NCBI RefSeq assembly: GCF_036711975.1
Contig: NC_091975.1
Span: 3,040,501 to 3,104,500, forward strand
Source of the DNA: Onthophagus taurus
Taxonomy: Eukaryota; Arthropoda; Insecta; Coleoptera; Scarabaeidae
Direction of reading: 5' to 3'
Length of the DNA stretch: 64,000 bases
The notes below the pieces were generated by a model. It did no database searches. It had not been told where the DNA came from and saw nothing but the letters and a program-made list of their open reading frames with translations. A program made the position numbers and the translations under genes. Shown piece by piece: positions 46,301-58,085 of this stretch (positions within the stretch are counted from its first letter, which is position 1; every line of letters begins with the position of its first letter).

Positions 46301-49217
46301 TCTTTCTTTTTGCCACCCAGGCTTTCAATCATTCAAAGCAACGAAGCAACGTAAGGAGTCTTTCTAGTGAAGCTTGGAAAGCACTCTAAGAAAAGTTAGA
46401 GATGGAAAGTTCATTATATGCTTTATTGTATCATCCTAGAATTGTAGATTAGTCCATAACTCATTGGAAATACAAAATAATCAGTTTTTGTTATTAAGAA
46501 GTTTAAACGCGATTTTCACAATTATTTTTAGTCATTTTCAAAAAATCATAATAAATCAGCATTTCAATAAATTTCTCAACATTTGTTATACAAATTATAA
46601 GCTTTCCAATGAACAAAACGAATTTTTAAAATACCTTTTAGTTTTCAAGATATTAATTTTTAAACGTAACACAACGTTTTCTCATTTTTCGGTATAAACA
46701 ACAATTTTTCACGCATTTACAAAAGATCATAATAAATCGGGATTTCTATAAATCATCATGAAATTATCAGCACTTATAATGCAAATTAAATTTCAATGAA
46801 ATAAACGGATTTTCAAAATATGTTTTAGTTTTTGAGATATTAATTATTAAACATAAGATATGTATATTATTTTTCGGGTTTAGCAACTATTTTCACTCAT
46901 TTTCAGAAAATCCTAATATTTGCCCATCTTTCCCATAGCATCCATAAATTTATTCCCATTTTTACATTTAGAAGGTTGGTTTAAAATTTGGATATAATTT
47001 AGAATGATCTTAACCATTAAAGTTAACAATTTAAACCAAATATTTTAAAATGCGACTTTACTCTAAAAACATAATTACTTTATCCTTAAAGAAAAACAAA
47101 AAAATAGATTTTTCCTTAAGAAAATTTACAGAAGAAGAACCGTTGACGTTGATACATCGCGTACACAACCCAGCGTGGTAATTTTTTAAATAGGTCCCCC
47201 TTTCAGCGATGACGACGACAAATTGGAGACGCAAGGAGGGTTTGCGAAAGAACCCGTCGAGGTGGTGCCGTTGCGTTAATTCGATTTAATTGATTAGCCA
47301 CGCTCTTCGTGTTACCACCAAGAAACACCAACACCAACCTCACTCTCATTTTATTTTTAATATTATTCCGAGCACCTCGAAGGTGTGAATATTGATTACC
47401 TTCGTCTCAACTAATTGGATCTCTTTTGTTCGTACTATCCTTTTCCTTTCTTCTCAACTCAATACATGCTCTTTTGCACTTTTGTTATTTGATACTATAA
47501 TAATCTGGAAAGGTCTACAATCGACTTTCTTAAATAATATTTTGTATAAAAAATAATATAATATAATAATTTTTGATTTTAATAACGTGAATAAATCTAA
47601 TTTCTTGGTTAGGTTGAGATAGAAGAGTATCTGGTGGATGGTGAAGGGATCTATAGGGGGTTATGGGGGTGAAAGGGGAGGTGACGGTCGACCAGAAGGA
47701 GAGAACGGGAGCAAGCTAATGGGTAGTGACATCCCGGTTGATGGATCGGTGGGAACCCCAGAGCAAACACATTGTATATACGTCCGTAGGACACCATCCA
47801 GATAGAATATTATTGTGTGTGTGTATGTTGGTTTGCTTCTGCTGGTATTGTTACTGTTACTTCTTAATCCCCCATTATATATTATTATTAAAAATAATAA
47901 ATTTAGATCTAACACATTATTTAGGTAAAAGTAAAAAATTCTTTTTTTTTGTTTGTCTGGTACTTTTTTTAGGGGTAGTGTAGAAAAGGGAGGATTTCCG
48001 AGCTTTTGATGATCGAATCCGGATCAACTTAACAATGCACCCCTTGGCAAGGTCCATTCCCGGCTTCTGAAAAAGGCGAGCCACTCCGTCATTGGCCTGT
48101 CGAATTCTCAATGAGCGTAATCAGTAAAATGGAAATGTCCGACGCGCCCCCTAAAAACTCCCTTTTTTCGATCCGAAACGTCTCTCTTTTGAAAGCGAAA
48201 TTTTTTCAAAAGGTTGCAAATTCTTATACGAATCTTTTACAAATCGAAAAACGTGACTTACTCATCTTTCCTTTTCTGTTTGCGTTTCAACACCCCCCAA
48301 AAAAATAACTTTAAAAATATCTTTACTCAATTATGTACACAATTTTAGATATGTTAAGAACTTTTTTTGTATGAACGCTATTGGAATTAAAAATAAAATT
48401 AGGATGGGAGAAAAGAAATGACTGGATTGGTATGAACTAAAAGAAACGGTGATCAAGCGGATTGTTTGCCCGACCGAGAAGTGTCAATCTGTCCTTAGTC
48501 TTTACTCTTTGCCCTTTGCTTTCCGACGGCGACGCCGTCCAGAAACCTGCAGGTCACGTCCGCCTGTCCACTACTAAACTTGATTAATTGTTCACTTAAT
48601 AACTTTCGATTTGAAATCTCATTCCAATTCCGACTCTTTCTTTTCTAACAATTCAAACAGTTTCAATAACAAAAATCAATTGAAAAATCCTTTGTTCTCT
48701 TTTAATTTAAACGGTACAAGATTTTCTTAATAACAATAAATATTTTTCTGTTTTTCTATGTTTTTGGGAGTTCGATTCGATGGTGGAGGTTTGGAGGGTT
48801 GTTGGAAAAGCACGAGTAGCCGTACCCTGACAACACATGATGGATCGGAGAACGGGGCCCGCAGCTTGCCAACTAAAAACCGTGCCACTCAGACTGTGAC
48901 AAACACCGAAGGAAAGCGACGTAGACGTCGACGACGATGGCAGCTAAGCGCGGAAACGACGCCCTGAATCGCTCCCTTTTTTTCCTTTTCTTATTATTTT
49001 CTTTTCTTTTCTGACTCTTTCCTACACTCTTTTCGCCCTGTCTCGGTCTTTACATCCCCCGTGTGACGACTTATTTATTGTAAAACCCGACATGTTTGTT
49101 TGAAAGGATAAGAAAGACCTCAAATGTATAGTTGATGTGAAAACGTGGGTTTATTAACCTATTTGCGTTATAACCTCAAACATGAGCGGATCATATATAT
49201 TAATAAAATTGTATTTA
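43351..49217. other. Gene-free stretch upstream of labial
   Basis: No coding exon or RNA gene recognised. About 44740-44830 resembles one unit of the labial-intron array (ATTATATCGTTTTAAAGAAG, then ATGTTTTAAG). A two-to-three-unit diverged tandem repeat lies at 46528-46930. About 47150-48950 is GC-richer and contains low-complexity tracts. Confidence 0.45.
46528..46930. repeat. Diverged tandem repeat, unit about 185 bp
   Basis: TCATTTTCAAAAAATCATAA near 46531, GCATTTACAAAAGATCATAA near 46718 and TCATTTTCAGAAAATCCTAA near 46895 start successive units. Both full units then carry TTAGTTTT(C/T)(A/G)AGATATTAAT. Identity is low and the array looks old. Confidence 0.6.
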
Positions 49218-49366
49218 ACTAAAACTACAACTAACACTAATACTATTACTAGAATTAATGCTAGACCTAGAAAAACTCTCAAGAGGGCTAGACCCGAATG
49301 TTTCTAGTTCTAGGTCTTGTTGTAGTTTTAGTGCAATATTAGACATATCTGTCTTCAAACATATTA
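49218..49366. repeat. Dispersed CTAGTTCTAG-type repeat, copy C, imperfect palindrome
   Basis: The left arm, ACTAAAACTACAACTAACAC through AGACCTAGAAA, is mirrored by the right arm TTTCTAGTTCTAGGTC through GTAGTTTTAGT. It ends with GTCTTCAAAC, like copies A and B (GTCTTCAGAC). The foldback shape suggests a MITE-like or foldback element. Confidence 0.55.
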
Positions 49367-49910
49367 TGTGGGACAAAGTTCCAATAAAGATGTACAACAA
49401 TCTAACGTTAAATAACAATTAATTTATCTAGTAAAATGACAACAACTGCTTCTGCTGACTGAGAAATATAAAATCATCGATTATGATCGATTGGTCTAAT
49501 AATTGAAGGAAGCTTAAAGCAGAGATTGCTTTCTTATCTTCTATTACAAAACTATTAATTATTTAAATAATGTTATGGTTCTTTCATTAATTTTTTTAAA
49601 TATATTAAAGAAAATCCGTTATGATAGGCAACCCAAAATACACACTAGCAATTTGACATTAAAAAGATAACTTCTATTTATATATTTATTATTATTAAAC
49701 AAAGTTGATACAACATCTTAACACAGATTATTTAAACAATTAAAAAAGATAAAAATAATTAATGTGAGGAAAAAGAAGTGTAAATTGACACAGAGATGGC
49801 GTTTGTGTCACTATGGCCACGTAAGTTTTGTTATGACATGAGTTACAATTTCGGGTGACGTTTAAAAAAAAGGGGATTCGTGGTTTTAACGTTAGTTTAG
49901 TTGGTTTTAA

Positions 49911-50681
49911 ATGAATGTAGGTGTGATAATGAGTGAAAAACTGTGCCTATGGCTTGTTCTGTTGGTGATTGTGAACGTGTGCAGAACGTTAGCGACCGAA
50001 CTAACCTTCGAGTTGCCGGATAGCGCGAAAGAGTGCTTTTTTGAAGATATTGAGAAAAATACAACAGCTACGTTAGAATTCCAGGTAAATAAGAGTAAAT
50101 TAAATAAAGTCCTATTAAGATTAGAGTTAGATAATTAATTTAATCAATTTTTAGGTAGTAACTGGTGGTCAGTACGATGTAGATGTTTCACTTCAAGATC
50201 CAAAGAAAAAAATTATTTATAATCAAGTAAAAACCCAATTTGATTCACACACGTTCACAGCGGAGTCCACAGGAATTTACACGGTGTGTTTCAGCAATGA
50301 ATTTTCAACGTTTTCGCATAAGTTAGTTTATATGGATTTTCAAGTTGGAGAAGAAGCCCCTTTACCTGGTATTGGAGAGCATGTCACTGTTATGACTCAA
50401 GTAATGAAACAAACATAAAAAGAATTTTTATTAAATTTGGTTATTTTTAGATGGAGTCTTCAGCTCAGGAAGTTCACAAATCGCTAAATACAATTGTTGA
50501 TTTTCAAACACATCATAGGTTAAGGGAGGCTCAAGGAAGGAAACGAGCAGAAGATCTTAATGAACGAGTTTTGTTGTGGTCTATTGTTGAAACTTTGGCC
50601 ATTTTGCTTATTGGACTTGGGCAGGTGTTTATTTTAAAGAATTTCTTTACAGATAAAAGGCCATTTCAACCTTTGAAATAG
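49911..50681 (+). CDS. TMED7: p24-gamma family cargo receptor (TMED3/TMED7 type)
   Basis: Three coding exons, 49911-50084, 50155-50400 and 50451-50681, encode 216 residues. p24 proteins cycle between ER and Golgi in COPI/COPII vesicles and sort cargo such as GPI-anchored proteins. Seen: a signal peptide ([14 protein letters not shown]), mature start [18 protein letters not shown], the GOLD domain with its second cysteine in [15 protein letters not shown], the linker [15 protein letters not shown] with coiled coil [20 protein letters not shown], a transmembrane helix ([16 protein letters not shown]), and a short tail starting with the FF export motif (NFFTDKRPF). The match is closest to gamma-class TMED3/7, and the exact insect name is uncertain. 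A second ATG at 49929 would shorten the signal by six residues. AATAAA is at 50714. Confidence 0.93.
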
Positions 50682-51443
50682 TTTCTGATTGCAAAAGAAC
50701 AATACAGTAAAGAAATAAAAGGTGTTAATATATTAGTACAATTTTTCTTTCTTTTTTTTTTGTTGAGTGTACAATAAAACTGAAAATACAAGTGATTTTA
50801 AACCATTTATTCCCATTATAAGGTGCCACATTCATACAAAAATCTTAAATGGAACACACTATATTCCGCTAAGCGGCGTACAAAAAAAATTCTCAAATTT
50901 GGCAATGCGGATCGACTTCTCCCTATTTATTTCGTTATTAATTTTAATGAGTTGATTCAATGAATAGTCTTTAACTTAAACACACTTCCTAATGAATTAG
51001 AAAAGAAATCTATTGTGTTAAAACAAAAGCACTTACGCGTATAATACAACAACAAATCTTATACAGAAAAGAACAAAACAATTCTTTCTTCAAAAATATT
51101 AAAATACGAAGAAAATGCGATATTCACTTGGAAAAGTCAGTCCGATTAGCAAATATTCTACCTACAAATTGTTATTCTTCTTTTCAATAATAATAATATA
51201 TGTATATATATATAGTTTATATCCTCAAAAAATATTTTTTCCCGTTAATGCGAAGAATATATTAATAATTTTCTCGCATTGGCACTGTGTACAGCGATAT
51301 TATCAATAAAAGTTCAAATTGGGCTTTTTTTATTGTTATTAAACGCAACGTAATAGAAACTAGTCGAGCTTAAAGCTAGACTAGATGCAAAATCGAACGC
51401 AACTAAATAAAAAGTTCAATCAACCCCACACACTTTCTTCTTC
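50682..51443. other. 3' UTRs of TMED and eIF4B (convergent genes)
   Basis: Holds the TMED poly(A) signal at 50714 (+) and a TTTATT near 51329 that reads AATAAA on the minus strand for eIF4B. Nothing else recognised. Confidence 0.5.
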
Positions 51444-54400
51444 CTAATCCTCTTCTTCATCCGTCGGCAAAAAAGCGTACTTATTTGATCCTACGAAATT
51501 TGGTGGCTCTGGTTCTTTCATTTTCGGCATTTCTTTCTCTCTACATAAAACATATTAAAAAAAAAAATGTTTAGCTATAAATTAGGAATTAAAAACACAA
51601 ATTTTACCTTCTTGTTTTTTCTTTAACAGGCTGTTGTGGTTTATCCCCTTTTTCTCCTACTCTATCCTCTAAAACAAAATAAAACACAAAGATCACCCCC
51701 ATTCCAAGATAACAACAAATTAGTCTGAATTGAGTTCTAACTCTTTTTTCTTATAAAATAAAAAAAAGAATTAGCTCGCGCATTGTACTAAAACAGCGAA
51801 CCACGGAAGCTTTCAACGCAATCAACATCAACACCTCTTATTTCTTAACAAGAAATTATTAAGAAATCCTCCTCGGCTCGAAGTAACTGCGCACATTTTC
51901 TGGTACTTCCGCCCCGTGTAATACGAGCGCCCTCCTAGAGCGTTATAATTGGTTTAATCTCAGACCTTCCCGGGGCTAGATAAATAGTAACCGAGTACTC
52001 TGTATGTAAGCCCCAAGCGCAAGATTGCCGTTATTTGGTGAGAGGTGAGTAAGAAAAAACTTACCACGACGAATTGGTGCCGAACGTTCGGGAGATTTCC
52101 GGCGGTTAGGAGACCGTCGTTTTCGCTCGGGTGTTGGTGAACGTCGTTTCCGCTCTGGTGTTGGTGAACGGCGTTTCCGCTCCGGTGTTGGGGAACGTCT
52201 ACGACGCAATACTGGTGATGATGATCTTCTGCGACGTTCTGGAGAGGTTGATTCTGGCTCTGGTGGCGAACGCCCTCTTTCGGGGGAGTACGATCGACGA
52301 TATTCTGGTGATGATCCTCCATCAGGGGAACGCCTTTGCAAAAATAGTAATAATGATATACAGGATGTGTCAAATGTCTGGAACATAGCCAATAACTTCG
52401 CGATTTGTGGTTTTAAAGAAAAATGTTTCAAATAAAAGATTCTTTATTAATTGTGTCGCATTTTTTGGCGATATTTGTTTGTTTACATTATTTCTTGTTT
52501 CAATGCGATCTCAACCAACATTGTTATTTTAAATGGGATGCATAATATGTTTTTTTTTTGCATATTTTGTAAGTAATTGACAGTTTAAACAAATATGGCG
52601 CGATTAAGCGAACGACAAAGAATCCAAATATTAATGTTGTATGAGTACGGAGATAGAAAACGCACTTAAAGTGTTCAATAATATTTATCTATGTATTCAG
52701 ATACAACTTTGATAACGAAAGTTGCACAGTTTTTGATGTTCTATCACTTACACCTAATAAAAGTTTATGTTGAAGGGAAAGTTTCTTTTGACTGCAGCGC
52801 CATCTTTATATTTGTACAATGAAAGATAATAATACTTAAGAACTGAAGTCATTTAAAAACTCTAGCAACAACTTCTTACAAGATCTCAACCCATTCCTGA
52901 AATACTTGAATCTCTTGGCCTAAGAACTTTTAAGTGAAACATCCTTAAACATCATTAATGTATACATGCAGGATATGTATACATTAAAAATACAGGTATA
53001 AGCCATACTATTAATATTATCTATTTAACACATCAGTATATTGTTAAATATAAATGTTAACACTCATAGATGGAATCCAACTCGGGTTATTCCCCAAGTT
53101 GCTCTATTCCATGTTGATAGATAAAGTTGGGGCATTCCCAGAGTTGTATATAGGATATATAAATCAAGGTGGTTCTAGTTTTAATATATTTTTACCTATC
53201 AGGTGATCTTTTATGATCAGGTGATAATCTTTTCCTATCTGGTGACCTCCTTTTATCTGGAGATCTTTTCCTTTCAGGTGTCCTCCTTTTTTCAACACTT
53301 CGCCTTCTATCGGGACTTCTCCTCCTATCAGGACTTCTTCGCCTTTCAGGTGTTCGCCTTCTTTCCGGAGTTCTCCTTCTATCGGGCGACCTCCTCCTCT
53401 CTGGAGACCTTTTCTTATCTGGAGATCTTCTTCTATCCGGGGATCTCCTCCTTTCTGGCGTTCTACGTCTATCGGGTGTTCTCCGTCTTTCTGGCGTTCT
53501 TCTCCTTTCTGGGGTTCTCCTCCTTTCAGGCGATCTCCTTCTATCTGGAGATCTTCTAGAGAATTTTTCTTCTCGCCTCCTTTCCGTACGATCTTCAGCA
53601 ACAACGTTTGTGCTTTCCTTGGCTAATCTTTCTTCAATTTGTCGCTCCCTAGCGCTCGTATCAACTGGTTTTGCGTTGCCGAAAATTGAAGCAGCTGGAA
53701 CTTGACTAACGGGAGGTTTTTGCTGTGGTGGTTCCTCTTGAGGTTGTTGGGTTGGTTCTTCTTGAAGCGGTATAGAACGCGGTAAGATTCTTAGTTTAGG
53801 ACGTGTTCTCATCTCTTCTTTAGGATCGTCTTTACTACCAGCCCCTCGATAGAAACCACCACCAGCAGCTCCAGCACCACCGCCACCGCTACCTCCATTT
53901 CTAGATTCATAACCTCTACGTTCAAATCGGCGTTCACCCCCTTCTCGATCTCTCTCAAATCTTCCTTTATCTCTATCTTCTCTGAAACCTCCACCTCCCC
54001 CTCCTCTTTCGCCGCCATCTCGCCAAGAGGAAGACGAAACATCTCTGTCTCTGTCTCTCTCTCCTCTATCTCTCATGGGTCTTTCCCCTCGTCTTTCGCC
54101 CTCAACTGGATCGCTTCGTGGACCAGACCTCCAATCGCCAGTAGGAATATCAGGTCTATCACTGTTTCTGTCCCTTCCCATGTCCATTCGACCGCCTCGT
54201 CTTCTTTCATTATCAGAACCGCTTGAAACATCTATTCTTATCCGTCGATTTTTTAATGTACAATCTGATATCGAGAGGGCTTTTATTAAACTTTCTCTAT
54301 CTGAGAATTCAACGTAACCATAACCTTTTAGGCGTGGTGTCTCAACGCCCGCCCTATCATCTTTTGGGATTCTCATATTAGAAATTTTTAAATTACCGAA

Positions 54401-55052
54401 AAAATTCGCTATTTCTAATTCATCAACATCATAAGGGAGGTTCATTAAATACGCTACATAGGGAGGATTTTGAGGTACTTTATCGCTGAAGTCTTCAAGA
54501 CCTCTCGCTGCTTTCGGGGCCGTTGGTAAGACAACATTAGGTTTTGCTCTACTAAGATCGTTGTTATCTTAAATTAAAAAAGACTTTTTTAATTTTAAAG
54601 ACTTAAATACATTTCGTATTAATTAATTAATAATTGTAAAATTCACTTACCGTAAGCATCTTCAACTTCATCAGCCCAATTCAATGTAGATTTTCTTATA
54701 GGTAAAGCAGGAGCACTGCCGGGTGTTTCTTGTAAGAAATCGTTAAGCGCAAGGGTAATTCCCTTCTTCTTGCCTTTTTTCCCTATAAAGGATGAGAATA
54801 AACAATTAAAATCTTAGGAAAGATAAAAGTATGTCGGCCACCACGCGGTTTTCTGAAGACCATATGCGAGGTCGATATTTTAACGGAAAATACGAGGTAT
54901 TGAAAACCGATTTGAAATAGCAAATGAAATGGGATTGAAGTTTAGCATATAGTGAATGGTTTTTAGGGTGGATCGATGGAAACTGAGTCTTGAAAATGGT
55001 TAAAAAAGGTTCACGTGACAAATTTGTGGTAGTACTAACCTGAAGAAGCCAT
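51444..55052 (-). CDS. eIF4B: Eukaryotic translation initiation factor 4B
   Basis: Six coding exons on the minus strand: 55040-55052, 54651-54782, 53196-54567, 52065-52333, 51608-51668 and 51444-51540. They encode 647 residues. eIF4B stimulates the eIF4A helicase during 43S recruitment in the cytoplasm. Seen: MASSGKKGKKKGITLALNDF, the WADE-type motif LNWADEVEDAYD, an RRM at about residues 82-160 (YVAYLMNLPYDVD and GYGYVEFSDRESLIKAL), and a long D/R/G-rich region. Then comes a run of about 18-20 hexapeptides of the type RRSPDR/RRTPER, continued after an intron by RRSPTPERK units. The conserved C-terminus is PNFVGSNKYAFLPTDEEED. The RS-like run is unusually long for eIF4B. Intron 3 (862 bp) carries a Tc1/mariner fragment. 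It is divergent from RpL15. Confidence 0.93.
52359..52800 (+). mobile_element. Tc1/mariner-like transposon fragment in eIF4B intron 3
   Basis: Begins TACAGGATGTGTCAAATGTC, a terminus typical of one group of insect Tc1/mariner elements, about 26 bp from the splice acceptor of the minus-strand gene. At 52594 a transposase start is seen, MARLSERQRIQILMLYEYGD followed by RKRT and a stop. The following frames keep weak similarity (LITKVAQF) to the helix-turn-helix region. No clear right terminus was found, so it is truncated. Confidence 0.65.
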
Positions 55053-55356
55053 GATGAAGGGTCTTTCGAGGCGCAGTACGACCAACTAAAGAGACACATA
55101 TGCCACTTGGAGTTGCCAAATTTGATTAGTACCAACATAAAAATAATAACATATTTTCTCAGATTATTACTTATTAATGTAATAAATTCATTTTAAGGGC
55201 AATATATTAATGCGTACATTAAAGAGAGGTGATACCAACAATTATTTGATGGAAATATTAAGGTAACTAGTTGGTTTAGATTTTTAATAGGGAATTTAAT
55301 TTTGTTAAGTGACCAACCTGTTTGACAATCTTGACATATCGTTCAGTTTGTTTACG
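55053..55356. promoter_or_regulatory. Divergent eIF4B / RpL15 promoter region
   Basis: The eIF4B start codon is at 55052 (minus) and the likely RpL15 cap site is near 55357 (plus). Two translation-machinery genes therefore share about 300 bp of upstream DNA. No TATA box is evident on either side. Confidence 0.5.
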
Positions 55357-55388
55357 CTTCCTCTTCCGTTCTACACTGGTGTCAGTAG
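55357..55388 (+). other. RpL15 non-coding exon 1 with a TOP-like start
   Basis: CTTCCTCTTCCG resembles the 5' terminal oligopyrimidine tract of ribosomal protein mRNAs. It is followed by a 5' splice site AG|GTACGT at 55389. The acceptor TATAG at 55587 precedes the exon with the start codon. The cap site itself is inferred. Confidence 0.55.
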
Positions 55389-55595
55389 GTACGTATCTCT
55401 GAGAATACCATTAATTTATTTCTAAAATATCTTAACCATCTTAATAACAAATCTTCTACAAACATTTTTAAAAGATAAATCAACCATTTCTCTAAGCATC
55501 TTTGTTAGTATCTCGTTCCGGTTTTCTCATAAAACTTCGAAAACACAAATTATAACCTTACTTTTTTTGCACGACCATGTTATAGGTCCATCAAC

Positions 55596-56636
55596 ATGGG
55601 GGCCTACAAGTACATTCAAGAACTTTATCGAAAAAAACAAAGCGATGTCCTTAAGTTTTTACTCCGGATAAGAGTTTGGCAATACCGTCAATTAACAAAG
55701 TTGCACCGAGCTCCCAGACCATCTAGACCAGATAAAGCTAGGAGGTTAGGTTATAGAGCCAAACAAGGTAATTATTTAATGTTTATTTACTTGTTAAAGT
55801 TAATTAAGTCTTTTTTAGGTTACGTTATCTTCCGTATTCGCGTTCGTCGTGGTGGTCGTAAACGTCCAGTACCAAAAGGTGCTACTTACGGTAAACCTAA
55901 AAGTCATGGAGTTAACCAACTTAAACCTGTTAGGAATTTACAAGCAATTGCTGAAGTAAGTAATTATTTTTTAATACAAAATCAATAATATGAAAAAGTG
56001 AGGTTATGTTGATTTAAATTATGATGATTTATTTATAACACATTGAAACTAATGATTGTTTATCTTCCTTGGATGTCTGAACAACAGTTTAATAATACAT
56101 CTAGATTTTAATTTTTATTTATAATTATTTAAAATGATTTTTTTTTTAAGGAACGTGTTGGAAGACGATGTGGTGGTTTAAGAGTCTTAAACTCTTATTG
56201 GGTTGGTCAAGATGCATCTTATAAATATTATGAAGTTATCTTAGTTGATCCATCTCATAATGTAAGTAAAAGCAATTATTTTAAACGTTATAAGATATTA
56301 ATGATGATTGGGCATGCACCACTCTTAAGAGTTTTTGCTGAAATCTATCCCGTAATTTAATTCTGATCTTTATTAATTCAACTTAATTATGATTCGTGAT
56401 TTAAAAGATGTTTATTGTTATTTTCTATTTTTTTTTTGTAGGCCATTCGTCGGGACCCTAAAATCAATTGGATCGTAAATTCTGTACATAAACACAGAGA
56501 GCTCCGTGGCAAGACATCCGCTGGTAAATCTTCAAGAGGACTCGGAAAGGGTCATAGGTACTCTCAGACAAAGGGTGGTTCTCAAAGGGCCGCTTGGCTA
56601 AGAAGAAATTCGCTCCAATTACGTAGAAAACGATAA
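55596..56636 (+). CDS. RpL15: Ribosomal protein L15 (eL15)
   Basis: Four coding exons, 55596-55767, 55819-55955, 56151-56261 and 56442-56636, encode 204 residues, exactly the usual length. eL15 is a 60S subunit protein. Seen: [87 protein letters not shown], and the basic C-terminus ending in [17 protein letters not shown] is at 56662. Introns 2 and 3 each contain a candidate box C/D snoRNA, a common arrangement for ribosomal protein genes. The TOP-like first exon suggests growth-dependent translational control. Divergent from eIF4B. Certain. Confidence 0.98.
56007..56086 (+). ncRNA. SNORD14: U14-like box C/D snoRNA in RpL15 intron 2
   Basis: Box C ATGATGA at 56021-56027 and box D CTGA at 56077-56080, 49 nt apart. 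The 13 bases before box D, CTTCCTTGGATGT, are the U14 domain-B guide, complementary to the 18S rRNA segment ACATCCAAGGAAG. The fifth base upstream of box D pairs with the C that U14 directs for 2'-O-methylation (Cm462 in human 18S). TGTTG (56007) and CAACA (56082) can form an outer stem. U14 domain A, needed for 18S processing elsewhere, is not recognisable. It ends 64 bp before the next exon, typical of intronic snoRNAs. Confidence 0.85.
56292..56370 (+). ncRNA. Candidate box C/D snoRNA in RpL15 intron 3
   Basis: Box C ATGATGA at 56301-56307, possible D' CTGA at 56338-56341, and box D CTGA at 56363-56366. AAGA (56292) and TCTT (56367) form a short terminal stem. It ends about 71 bp before the exon, as expected. 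The stretches before D' and D (CTTAAGAGTTTTTG and CCCGTAATTTAATT) are possible guides. I could not match them to a known snoRNA, so the target is unknown. Confidence 0.6.
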
Positions 56637-57440
56637 GATGTTTGTACAATTTATTGTACACAATAAAAAATGTTTGGTATTTAAGAAAATGTTGTTTTAA
56701 TTGTGATTAGTTTTTTTTTGTTAGAAACCCTTAATGTAGATAATGGTACTTTTTTCAAAACACCAATTCAAATGATATTTTTGGCGTTAATTATTAACCT
56801 TAAATGTTATTAACTGTTCGAGTCCCAAGGAGTTGAACAAAATCACTGTTGAAGAGGTATTTAAACAGCGCTTCTTTAAAAATTACATAATAGTGTTGTA
56901 AATAACAATCTTTTATTAGAAACATTTTTGAGAAATTTGGATTTTAGATACATATTTTAAAGATAATTATATCTTAGTTATGCAATGCTGCTTGTATTAA
57001 CAGCTAATTTCTTTCTTTCTTATTTGCAAGTTGATGAAATAGTAAAATACATCTTGTATGACTATTCTGCTCTAAACTGACGTTTTTGCAAGGATATCAA
57101 AATTAGTTTTATCATTTTAATAATATAATAATCAAAAGTGAATCTATCAACACAATTTTTAAATTTTGCACGTTTACCAAATGCAATTACCAAAAGATGT
57201 CGCTAAATAATTTCGTTAAAATGATTAAAAGTTTTTAAATTTGAATGCGATTAATAAATTAATATACGATTCGTATCGATTTACATTTTCTAATCGATAT
57301 AATTGATAATTTATTTATAAATATATTTAAGTTCATTACATAATACAAAATTTGACTTAGTTTAGTTTCAAACCACGTTCCAATTGATTTTGGTGATCTC
57401 GATGGCTCGAAGGTGTGGACGGCGCAGCACGAAACGCCAG
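56637..57440. other. Intergenic between RpL15 and ATP synthase subunit c
   Basis: AT-rich. Contains the RpL15 poly(A) signal at 56662. Nothing else recognised. Confidence 0.5.
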
Positions 57441-58042
57441 TAGCGCCATATAACGGTGCGCATAGACAAAAGTGGAGTTTCGTGGCAGTCGTTTGCAGTA
57501 AGTCGCACATTCCGCAGGTTTCGGTCGCCTATTCCCGACACTGTTCACTTGGTAAGTCGGTCGTTTTGTTCCCGGTATAAGAAAATCAGTTGATATCGCG
57601 AAAATTACGACTCATCGGGGGTAGAAGTGCGCGTAAAAATCGTCCGGGCGTCCCATTTGATTATTTTAAAGGTGGATTTTTCGAAACTCCATCGTACTTT
57701 TATCAGAAAACCTTCGAATCTTCATTCGATGATCCCAGTAGGTTTCGGCCATTACAAGGTTGACTTGAGTCCGTTGAAAACGTCAAAGTTTTAACTGGAA
57801 CTGGTTGTAAAAACGTCGTTTTCTTGAAAGAAAATTGAAGATTCGAAGGTTTTTGATAGATTTAACGACGGGATTATAACGTTTTTGGGCGATTCTCAGT
57901 GGAGTTTGGATAGATTTTTAGGGTTACGTAACTGATTCGCGATCTATTTCTCCCCCGTTGTCGTTCGCGTCAAATTGTATTGTCAAGATTCGTGCGATTT
58001 ATAGTGTTACGTCGGTTTTAAATAAATCAATTTTTCTTTTAG
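57441..58042 (+). promoter_or_regulatory. ATP synthase c promoter, 5' UTR exon and first intron
   Basis: A 5' splice site CTTG|GTAAGT at 57551 and an acceptor TTTTAG at 58042 define a 491-bp intron in the 5' UTR. The cap site should lie somewhere between about 57430 and 57500, in a GC-richer patch. The exact start cannot be placed. Confidence 0.5.
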
Positions 58043-58085
58043 GTTTATTTGAGGCCTCCAGCTAAATACTAAAAACTTTACGAAA

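Noticed and set aside
47738-47747. TGATGGATCG as another Hox/Exd site
   Set aside because: Close to the consensus, but far from labial, without a clear Hth half-site nearby. Likely chance.
48758-48967. 69-codon frame ending in an arginine run
   Set aside because: No homology or splice context. The arginine run comes from a CGT/CGA-rich tract.
53164-53604. 146-codon minus-strand frame overlapping the eIF4B repeat region, and its plus-strand counterpart at 53203-53559
   Set aside because: Both are shifted-frame or antisense readings of the 18-bp repeat that encodes RRSPDR units. Any frame stays open in such a repeat. The RRM-linked frame is the real one.
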